Origin: Gammaproteobacteria bacterium
GTDB lineage: Bacteria > Pseudomonadota > Gammaproteobacteria > Enterobacterales > Psychrobiaceae
Reading direction: 5' to 3'
DNA: 23,898 nucleotides
Assembly (NCBI GenBank): GCA_013214885.1
Contig: JABSRS010000002.1
Span: forward strand, 1 to 23,898
Made by a program: the position numbers and the translations under genes. The notes below the pieces were generated by a model. That model saw only the letters and a program-made list of their open reading frames with translations. It did no database searches and had not been told where the DNA came from. Positions 15,991-22,314 of this stretch are shown in pieces (within the stretch, counting starts at the first letter, position 1; each line of letters starts with the position of its first letter).

Positions 15991-17298
15991 TTACAAATGA
16001 TGGTTGTAACGGCATGGGAATGACATTTTGCTCAAGACATCTTGTAGTGTGTCAGCCTGGCGGATGCATTTTATAGTTAAGTGGTCCTCAATACCAGACA
16101 CCGCATAAACTGCCACCCGAGGTAGACTATTATAATCAAAATGATTACTGAAATAATAACCACCAGTATCATGAACGATTACATAATCGTTAGGCTGTAA
16201 CTTTGGTAGGGGGCGGTCGACGCAAATTAAATCACCAGCGAAACAGCATGGCCCGGCAACGTCTGTGACGACTACATCTGATATGGCCGCGGTTCTTTGC
16301 TGACCGTTGCTTAAGTAGCCAGTAACCCGAATTGGCCACGACTTAGGTAAAAATGCGGTGCGAGTGATAATTTGTGCCCCGGCATGGGTGGTGGCAATAT
16401 GGCGGCCACCAGAGGTTTTGGTGTATTCGACGCGAGTGATAATGAAACCATTCTTGGCCACGATAGCCCGACCAAATTCTGTTTTTACCTGATATTTACC
16501 ACTAAATAAAGTCGGTACTGCTGCCGCTAATACGGCTGCATATTCTTTAAACGAGGGGGTGATTTTATCCGAGCTAAAATTAACAGGTAAACCACCACCA
16601 ATATCTAAACGAATAATTTGTTGATGACCGATGCTGTCATTTATTTGCTCGGCCAATTGGGTCAGGGCAGCAACGCCATTGGCCATTAATTCGAGCGAAC
16701 AGCCTTGTGAACCACTGTGGGTATGTAGACTATTTAACCAAGGACGCTGTTGATAAATATTGATTAAATCTTGTTTGTTATTGCCATCAGCCAAGGCATA
16801 ACCAAACTTTGAGGTTGCCGTTGCAGTGCTGGTGGAACTTATCTCGCCACCACCGATTTGCGGATTTATCCGAAAACCGATCACCGATTTAGATGCTGGA
16901 AACTCAAGCATTAACTGATCTATCCGCGCTAGTTCTTGCAAGTTATCGATATTGAGCGAGATGTCGTTTTTAATGCAAGTGCGCAAGTCGTCAAGTGTTT
17001 TAGCTGGTGAGTCGTAAATAATTTCATGAGCTTTAAACCCAGCAGCTAATGCAATAGTTAACTCCCCAGGGCTGGCCACTTCTGCTCCCATACCATATTG
17101 ACGTAAGGCACTGAGCACTGCTACTAACGCGTTAGCCTTAACCGCAAAGGTATGATAAAAATTATCAGGAAATGCAGCATATAGATTGTTTACCGTTTCC
17201 TTTAATGCATCAAAATCCATGATGCCAATTGCGGTTAACCTATCGTCGATGATCTGAATATCGAGTGCTTTTTTTATTATCTGGTCTTTTCTGGTCAT
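15991..17298 (-). CDS. Fold-III PLP decarboxylase, DAP-decarboxylase-like; candidate (D-)glutamate decarboxylase
   Basis: A 435-residue alanine-racemase-fold (group IV) PLP decarboxylase. It has the Schiff-base K54 (FAVKAN), the cofactor-stacking H194 (HTHSGSQ), a Gly-rich phosphate site (DIGGGLP, 232-238), EFGR (274-277, for the usual EPGR), a C-terminal active-site Cys (GPCCFAGD, 349-356) and Y381 (DTGGYYF). In ODC (CD) and DAPDC (CES) the residue after the Cys is acidic and binds the substrate's distal amine; here it is F353. That argues against ornithine, lysine or DAP and for a side chain without an amine. DAPDC acts on the D-centre of meso-DAP, Salmonella DokD on D-Orn/D-Lys, and BtrK on a gamma-glutamyl-ACP, so D-Glu to GABA is chemically plausible. 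It is probably in an operon with gltS. It is not the biosynthetic lysA by context. The ATG has GAAAG about 8 nt upstream. Confidence 0.85.
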   Translation of the reverse strand: MTRKDQIIKKALDIQIIDDRLTAIGIMDFDALKETVNNLYAAFPDNFYHTFAVKANALVAVLSALRQYGMGAEVASPGELTIALAAGFKAHEIIYDSPAKTLDDLRTCIKNDISLNIDNLQELARIDQLMLEFPASKSVIGFRINPQIGGGEISSTSTATATSKFGYALADGNNKQDLINIYQQRPWLNSLHTHSGSQGCSLELMANGVAALTQLAEQINDSIGHQQIIRLDIGGGLPVNFSSDKITPSFKEYAAVLAAAVPTLFSGKYQVKTEFGRAIVAKNGFIITRVEYTKTSGGRHIATTHAGAQIITRTAFLPKSWPIRVTGYLSNGQQRTAAISDVVVTDVAGPCCFAGDLICVDRPLPKLQPNDYVIVHDTGGYYFSNHFDYNSLPRVAVYAVSGIEDHLTIKCIRQADTLQDVLSKMSFPCRYNHHL

Positions 17299-17783
17299 AT
17301 GACTTTCTTTCTATAGTTTATATGCTTAGTCAGTGCCTATTTGCCCTGACTGGATGAGTTCACAAAAATCCTTTATCAAAATAAATAGCTTATTTTAGCT
17401 TGGGGTAGTTTGTGATACCCGTGAGTGTTTATCGCTAGCGACCGCGAGATGAGCCTAGTTATAACCACGGTTAAAACACCGTTCATCATCATTCTTGTTC
17501 TTCTGAGATTGTGATCGTAGGGGCGGGCTAGTTTTTGAGCTGATAGGCTGCTTAAATGTGGTTAAAACTGGTAACTTCCAAGATTTAATATTCATAGTTG
17601 ACTCCGCTTAGTTGACTACTTATTTGTAACAAAGCCACAATCATTTTGTAATTGATAAAAATTCGTAGTGCTATAACCTTTAGCTATGCTCTAAATAAAG
17701 CTATAAAATTCAGAGTTCTATGATGTTGAAGATGTTGGTTACTCAAAACTAATTGCAATGCTGAATAATCACAATCGATTTGA
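17299..17783. promoter_or_regulatory. Leader/regulatory region upstream of the decarboxylase-gltS unit
   Basis: 485 bp between two minus-strand genes. It holds the 46-codon ORF at 17455-17595. Between that ORF and the decarboxylase lie three inverted repeats: GGGTA/TACCC (17403-17420), AAAATAA/TTATTTT (17378-17396) and AGTCAG/CTGACT (17328-17351). Upstream of the small ORF are TATAACC-TTT-AGCTAT (17672-17687), which resembles the left arm of the palindrome at 8873, and two TTTGTAA direct repeats 22 bp apart (17623, 17645), similar to half of the inverted repeat at 18759. These are candidate binding sites for the two LysR proteins. Confidence 0.4.
17455..17595 (-). CDS. Small unrecognised ORF (46 aa) upstream of the decarboxylase
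   Basis: An ATG-started frame of 46 residues (begins MNIKSWKLPVLTTFKQPISS, ends FNRGYN, stop TAG) preceded by GGAG with 6-nt spacing, one of the better Shine-Dalgarno sequences in the window. The product is polar and basic with one Cys, has no signal peptide or membrane segment, and matches no family I know. It lies between the second LysR gene and the decarboxylase, whose start is 156 bp downstream. It could be a leader peptide, a small regulatory protein or a chance frame. Confidence 0.4.
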   Translation of the reverse strand: MNIKSWKLPVLTTFKQPISSKTSPPLRSQSQKNKNDDERCFNRGYN

Positions 17784-18725
17784 TTATGACTTGTCAGCTC
17801 GATTAATTGATTGGCGTAGGCACTGGTTAAAGATATTGATGATCAGTTCGTTGGGATTTTTTTTGCGATGGATCGCTTTAAAGGTATTAGTGTAGCCGTA
17901 GGTTTGTTCGAACAGTGGGCGCATTTGATCTTGAAGTTTGAGATTGGTAACAAGATGATGAGGTAAGATCCCCAAATAATGACCGCTGAGGATTAGTGTT
18001 GCGCGAGCCTCCTGATGATGAGCTTTGGCTTGGATATTCCATAACTTCATATCTGGGTGTGCTTCGCGTCCAGGCATTAGACGTGGCGATTCGACAAACT
18101 TATATTGTTGTAATTTTTGTGGGTTGATATCTGATTGCACAACGTTATAAAGCGGGTGGCCGCTGGCGCAATAGAGTAGCATCTGCTCGTCGAATAATGG
18201 CAAAATTTCTAGTTCAGGGTAATCGTGAGGTAGCACCGTAATACCGACATCTATTTGCTTGCTCAGTACCGCAGTGGTCACTTCATCCGAGCCCATGGAG
18301 CTGATTTGAACTTTGACATCTGGTGCAAACGTTGAAAAGTTATCAATGGCGGCGACAATGCAAGAGTTGTGAGCACTAAGCATATGCTCGGCAAATCCAA
18401 GATGAAGTCGGCCAAAAATCTTGCTGTGTGAGCGATTTACCTGATTGCGAAACTGGTCGATTGCAGCTAACAGAGTCAGCGTCGCGTCAAAAACCACTTT
18501 GCCTTGTTCGGTCAGACTAAATCCAGCCCGACCACGTTGACAAAGCCGCATGTCGAGACGTTTTTCCAGATCAGCTATATAGTTAGAAATAGTCGAGTTG
18601 GCTAGATTGAGCTCGATTTCAGCGGCACTAAAGCCTCCAGCATCAACCACGGTTTTAAACACTCTTAATAAGCGTAAATCGACGTCGGCTAACTGACCTG
18701 GTATTGCGGCTTTTTTTAGTCCCAT
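17784..18725 (-). CDS. LysR-family transcriptional regulator
   Basis: A 313-residue LysR regulator with an N-terminal extension of about 14 residues before the winged HTH (residues 15-73: LRLLRVFKTVVDAGGFSAAE, then STISNYIADLEKRLDMRLCQ) and an effector-binding domain (about 105-300, GRLHLGFAEHMLSAH). It is divergent from the class III aminotransferase gene over 169 bp that contain a perfect 9-8-9 inverted repeat, so it most likely controls the aminotransferase-gabD unit. By position it could also control the decarboxylase-gltS unit downstream. The coinducer is unknown; GABA or glutamate would fit the neighbours. It is only distantly similar to the LysR at 7825, so the two are not a recent duplication. 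Confidence 0.9.
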   Translation of the reverse strand: MGLKKAAIPGQLADVDLRLLRVFKTVVDAGGFSAAEIELNLANSTISNYIADLEKRLDMRLCQRGRAGFSLTEQGKVVFDATLTLLAAIDQFRNQVNRSHSKIFGRLHLGFAEHMLSAHNSCIVAAIDNFSTFAPDVKVQISSMGSDEVTTAVLSKQIDVGITVLPHDYPELEILPLFDEQMLLYCASGHPLYNVVQSDINPQKLQQYKFVESPRLMPGREAHPDMKLWNIQAKAHHQEARATLILSGHYLGILPHHLVTNLKLQDQMRPLFEQTYGYTNTFKAIHRKKNPNELIINIFNQCLRQSINRADKS

Positions 18726-18758
18726 TTTCTACTCATAAACTGGTAAATTTTCAATAGT

Positions 18759-18784
18759 ATTACATTTAAATATCCAAATGTAAT
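18759..18784. promoter_or_regulatory. Perfect 9-8-9 inverted repeat, candidate LysR operator
   Basis: ATTACATTT (18759-18767) and AAATGTAAT (18776-18784) are exact inverse complements, separated by 8 bp, with arm centres 17 bp apart. The element sits 34 bp from the LysR start and 110 bp from the aminotransferase start, where a LysR recognition/activation site is expected. It is too AT-rich and has no T tract in the right place to be a terminator. Confidence 0.6.
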
Positions 18785-18894
18785 CCCACTGAAGTGATTA
18801 TATAAACAAATGAATTAATCCGCTATTGTTTGTTCATTACAACAATAATCGCTGCCAGTTAGGCGTGATACAGCCATTTAAAGAGAGGCAACGT

Positions 18895-20247
18895 ATGAGC
18901 TCAATCATCTATCCGACCACTAATCTTCAACATATTGAAACTCTGACTCTGGAGCGTGGCCAGGGAGTATATGTTTATGATAACAATGGTAAAAAGTATC
19001 TGGAAGCACTAGCTGGACTGTGGTGTACTTCTTTGGGTCATAACAATCGTGAGCTGATTGAAGCTGCCACAGAGCAAATGAGTAAGCTGTCATACTCACA
19101 TATGTTTGGCGGCAAGACTCATCAGGTTGGGATTGATTTGGCTGAAAAAATTTCGGCGATGGTGCCAGTGTCAGATGCTAAAGTATTCTTTGGTAACTCT
19201 GGCAGCGATGCTAATGATAGCCACATAAAAATGCTGCGCTATTACTTTAATGCCATAGGTAAGCCGCAAAAATATAAAATCATTGCCCGTGAACGCTCAT
19301 ATCATGGGGTCACCGTGGCGGCTGCGTCATTAACAGGCTTGCCGCCAAACCACACTCATTTCGATCTGCCATTTGAAGCACTCGGAGTACTTAGAACCGA
19401 TGCGCCCCATTATTATCGCAACGCTAAGCCAGGTGAGAGTGAAAGTGAATTTGTCGAGCGCATTACCAATAATCTTGAGCAGCTTATTTTGCGTGAGGGA
19501 GCTGACACTATTGCTGCTTTTATTATTGAACCAATTACAGGGGCCAGCGGTGTAATTGTGCCTCCCAATGGTTATCATGAGAAGGTTCAGGCGATTCTTA
19601 ATAAATACGATATTCTGTTATGGGCCGACGAAGTGATCACTGGTTTTGGTCGAACTGGTAATGATTTTGGTTGCACAACTGTTGGTATCGTTCAGCCAGA
19701 TATGATGACGCTTGCTAAGCAACTTTCATCGGCTTATATGCCAATTAGTGCCTCGGTGATCCGGGGGGATATGTATCAGGCGATGATCGAACCCAGTGTT
19801 AAAGTTGGCGTATTTGGTCATGGTTATACCTACTCTGGCCATCCTGTTGCCTGTGCAGTAGCCTTGAAGACATTAGAGATTTACCAACGTGATAACATCT
19901 TTGGCCATGCGGCTAAAGTCGGGGCATACATGCAACAGCGGTTGGCGCAATTTAATGATCATCCATTGGTGGGGGTAGTGCGAGGCGCCGGGATGATTGG
20001 GGCAATTGAATTGGTGGCAAATAAGTCTACAGGTCAGGCGTTTAAGGATGGTAATGTCGGAGCTTATGCGATGCAAGCATGCCAAAATAATGGCATGATC
20101 ACGCGTGCGGTGGCTGGATCGTCGTTAGCCTTTTGCCCGCCATTGATAGTTACAGAGTCGCAAATTGATGAAATGGTTGAAAAGACCGCTAAATCACTTG
20201 ATCAAACTTTAGATTTTGTAATCAAACATAATCTACTGGTCAACTAA
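18895..20247 (+). CDS. Class III omega-aminotransferase (candidate GABA:pyruvate transaminase)
   Basis: A 450-residue PLP fold-I class III aminotransferase. Features are GNSGSDAND (100-108, phosphate site), SYHGVT (135-140), D245 in LLWADEVITGFGRTG (binds the pyridine N) and the Schiff-base K275 (MTLAKQLSSAYMPIS). The sequence is of the polyamine/omega-amino-acid:pyruvate type (SpuC, plant GABA-TP, Vibrio and Chromobacterium omega-transaminases) rather than the E. coli GabT type. Followed by gabD, it most probably converts GABA to succinate semialdehyde with pyruvate or a similar acceptor; beta-alanine or putrescine are alternatives. The frame is open to 18826, but the ATG at 18895 has a strong AGAGAGG ribosome-binding site and fits family N-termini. 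It shares an intergenic region with the divergent LysR. Confidence 0.9.
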   Translation: MSSIIYPTTNLQHIETLTLERGQGVYVYDNNGKKYLEALAGLWCTSLGHNNRELIEAATEQMSKLSYSHMFGGKTHQVGIDLAEKISAMVPVSDAKVFFGNSGSDANDSHIKMLRYYFNAIGKPQKYKIIARERSYHGVTVAAASLTGLPPNHTHFDLPFEALGVLRTDAPHYYRNAKPGESESEFVERITNNLEQLILREGADTIAAFIIEPITGASGVIVPPNGYHEKVQAILNKYDILLWADEVITGFGRTGNDFGCTTVGIVQPDMMTLAKQLSSAYMPISASVIRGDMYQAMIEPSVKVGVFGHGYTYSGHPVACAVALKTLEIYQRDNIFGHAAKVGAYMQQRLAQFNDHPLVGVVRGAGMIGAIELVANKSTGQAFKDGNVGAYAMQACQNNGMITRAVAGSSLAFCPPLIVTESQIDEMVEKTAKSLDQTLDFVIKHNLLVN

Positions 20248-20263
20248 GCCTAATACTATTTGG

Positions 20264-20297
20264 CAAATACAAGGAAAGTTAATCTTCCTTATATTTG
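20264..20297 (+). other. Intercistronic hairpin between aminotransferase and gabD
   Basis: CAAATA-C-AAGGAA (20264-20276) and TTCCTT-A-TATTTG (20285-20297) form a 12-bp stem with a single C/A mismatch and an 8-nt loop. No U tract follows. It lies 17 bp after the aminotransferase stop and 39 bp before the gabD start, and could act as an mRNA-stabilising element, processing site or partial attenuator. Confidence 0.65.
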
Positions 20298-20336
20298 ATA
20301 CTCAATAGCACAGATGAATTTTGTTGGAAGCTAATA

Positions 20337-21791
20337 ATGCATAAATTAAAAGATAGTCAATTATTAAAATGTTGTTCTTATATCAATGGTAGCTGGCATA
20401 GCAGCGATTCACAATTTGATGTGTTAAACCCAGCCAGTGGCGCTGTGGTTGCGGTGGTAAGTAATGCTGGTGCGCCAGAAACTGAATTAGCGGTTAGATC
20501 GGCCAAAGCGGCTTTAGCAATGTGGTCGGCTAAATCTGCCAATGAACGTGCAGTGTTAATGCGGAAATGGTTTGACCTGATGATGGAAAACCAAGATGAT
20601 CTAAGTCGAATTCTCACCTTGGAACAGGGCAAGCCGTTAGGCGAAGCTAAAGGTGAAATAGCTTATGGCGCCGCATTTATTGAATGGTTTGCCGAAGAGG
20701 GTAAGCGTGTTTATGGTGATATTATTCCATCAGCTGCAGGTGATAAGCGGATCCTGGTCTTTAAACAGCCCGTCGGGGTGGTGGCTTCAATTACGCCCTG
20801 GAATTTCCCCAATGCGATGATTGCAAGAAAAGCCGCTGCTGCTCTGGCCGCTGGTTGTACTTTTGTAGTTCGCCCTGCGGCTCAAACGCCACTGTCAGCT
20901 TTGGCTATGGCTGAATTAGCTGAGCGTGCGGGGATCCCTGCGGGGGTCTTTAATGTCGTGGTTGGTGAAGATGCTCGAGGGATGGGCAAAGTGTTAACTC
21001 AACATCCTGATGTCGCTAAATTTACGTTTACTGGCTCTACCGCTGTCGGAAAATCTTTAATCGCTCAGTGTGCTTCTACCGTTAAAAAGGTATCAATGGA
21101 ACTAGGTGGCAACGCGCCATTTATTGTATTTGATGATGCTGATATTGATGCTGCGGTTCAAGGTGCTATTGATTCAAAGTATCGTAACGCTGGACAGACT
21201 TGCGTTTGTACTAATCGGATCTTTGTCCAACAAGATGTATTGGAACAGTTTACTGATAAATTTACGATGGCGGTGGCTAAACTTACTATTGGCAACGGCT
21301 TGGATGGTGCGCAAATTGGGCCAATGATCACCAGTTCAGCGGTATCTGATGTTGAAAAGCTGGTGGCGGATTCAATTGCTGCTGGGGCAACAGTAATCTT
21401 TGGTGGTAAGCGAGACCCTGCTGGAGAGAACTTCTATCAGCCAACAATTTTAACCAATGTTACTAATGATATGCCTATTGCCGCCAATGAAATTTTTGGC
21501 CCCGTGTCACCAATCATTAGCTTTACCGATGAGGCGGAGGTGATTGCTTTAGCCAACAGCACTGAATATGGCTTGGCATCATATTTCTATTCTCGAGATA
21601 TCGGTCGAATTTGGCGAGTATCTGAAAGATTAGAATTTGGTATGGTCGGGGTTAACGAGGGAATTATTTCTAATCCCGCCGCACCATTTGGTGGCATAAA
21701 ACAATCAGGCAGTGGTCGTGAAGGTTCTAAGTATGGTTTGGATGACTACCTAGAAATAAAATATGTCTGTATTGGCGGCTTGAACAAGTAA
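20337..21791 (+). CDS. gabD: Succinate-semialdehyde dehydrogenase GabD
   Basis: Oxidises succinate semialdehyde to succinate with NAD(P)+, the last step of GABA breakdown; cytoplasmic tetramer. The 484 residues align along their whole length with E. coli GabD (482). Catalytic N156 (PWNF), E255 (MELGG) and C289 (GQTCVC) are present, with C291 giving the redox-switch Cys pair known in SSADH. R164 (MIARK) and R283 (KYRNAGQ) appear to match the arginines that bind the substrate carboxylate, which supports succinate semialdehyde over other aldehydes. An oddity is that the near-invariant Lys of the KPA..TP cofactor motif is R179 (VVRPAAQTP). The in-frame TTG at 20295 lies in the hairpin; the ATG at 20337 has GGAAG 6 nt upstream and is the start. 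It is probably co-transcribed with the aminotransferase (89-bp gap). Confidence 0.95.
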   Translation: MHKLKDSQLLKCCSYINGSWHSSDSQFDVLNPASGAVVAVVSNAGAPETELAVRSAKAALAMWSAKSANERAVLMRKWFDLMMENQDDLSRILTLEQGKPLGEAKGEIAYGAAFIEWFAEEGKRVYGDIIPSAAGDKRILVFKQPVGVVASITPWNFPNAMIARKAAAALAAGCTFVVRPAAQTPLSALAMAELAERAGIPAGVFNVVVGEDARGMGKVLTQHPDVAKFTFTGSTAVGKSLIAQCASTVKKVSMELGGNAPFIVFDDADIDAAVQGAIDSKYRNAGQTCVCTNRIFVQQDVLEQFTDKFTMAVAKLTIGNGLDGAQIGPMITSSAVSDVEKLVADSIAAGATVIFGGKRDPAGENFYQPTILTNVTNDMPIAANEIFGPVSPIISFTDEAEVIALANSTEYGLASYFYSRDIGRIWRVSERLEFGMVGVNEGIISNPAAPFGGIKQSGSGREGSKYGLDDYLEIKYVCIGGLNK

Positions 21792-21857
21792 TGCTGTTTG
21801 GGGAGATCGCTCTAAATATGTTAAAAGCTCCCTAAATATCACAGTTAATCGAAATAA

Positions 21858-21872
21858 CGCTACACTGTAGCG
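21858..21872 (+). promoter_or_regulatory. Perfect hairpin abutting the ygfX-like start codon
   Basis: CGCTAC-ACT-GTAGCG is a perfect 6-bp inverted repeat that ends directly at the ATG (21873). No Shine-Dalgarno is visible. It may be an operator at the transcription start (TACACT at 21861-21866 could serve as a -10, implying a leaderless mRNA) or an RNA hairpin that limits translation. Confidence 0.4.
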
Positions 21873-22310
21873 ATGATAAAAAATTATCCGCTCTATAGTG
21901 CTAACGTATCGTCATCGCCATTAATGGTGGCGGTGTATCGCTACGTTGCATTATCAATTGTTGGCATCTTAGCGTTGGTGTTATGGCTGTCGCAAGTACT
22001 GCCTGTGGCCATCGTGATAAGCTCTGTAGTGAACTATTTGTTGTTTGAATACAGTTTACGCTGGTTAAATGTCGATTTAAAAGAGCTCTGTTTTAATGAT
22101 GTTGCTTTGATTGTTGTTCGTCAATCCAATGACTGCTTTAGTGGCGAAATAACCGATAATAGCTTAGTGTGTGATTGGTTTTGTCTGCTGATGATTAAAA
22201 AGCATGGTCAAAGCGGCTGGCGTTGGCAAATTATTTGGCGTGACATGATTGACGATAATGCCTACCGTCGCTTATCTCGAGTGGTTCGTATTAAGCGACG
22301 ATTGATTTGA
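21873..22310 (+). CDS. YgfX-like small membrane protein
   Basis: A 145-residue protein with two adjacent hydrophobic segments (about 22-42 and 44-62) and a soluble C-terminal half. The layout and the tail pattern (SGWRWQIIWRDMIDDNAYRRLSR) resemble YgfX/CptA (E. coli LWLAADSMDEAEWRDLRRIL), a partner of SdhE (YgfY) once described as a toxin of a toxin-antitoxin pair that affects FtsZ and MreB. In many gammaproteobacteria ygfX follows sdhE directly and lies near nadB; here nadB is present (convergent, 4-bp gap) but no sdhE lies upstream, where gabD is found instead. Similarity is judged by eye only. No ribosome-binding site is visible and a perfect hairpin touches the start codon. Confidence 0.65.
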   Translation: MIKNYPLYSANVSSSPLMVAVYRYVALSIVGILALVLWLSQVLPVAIVISSVVNYLLFEYSLRWLNVDLKELCFNDVALIVVRQSNDCFSGEITDNSLVCDWFCLLMIKKHGQSGWRWQIIWRDMIDDNAYRRLSRVVRIKRRLI

Positions 22311-22314
22311 TTAT

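Noticed and set aside
15991..17298. Annotation as biosynthetic lysA
   Set aside because: The gene lies beside gltS and the GABA-degradation genes, lacks the CES acidic residue needed for DAP, and has EFGR for EPGR.
17328..17351. AGTCAG/CTGACT repeat as a terminator of the small ORF
   Set aside because: Six AT/GC pairs with a 12-nt loop and no U tract on the minus strand.
5621..17678. TATAACC as a regulon-wide motif on its own
   Set aside because: A 7-mer is expected a few times by chance in 24 kb of AT-rich DNA; only the full palindrome at 8873-8889 stands out.
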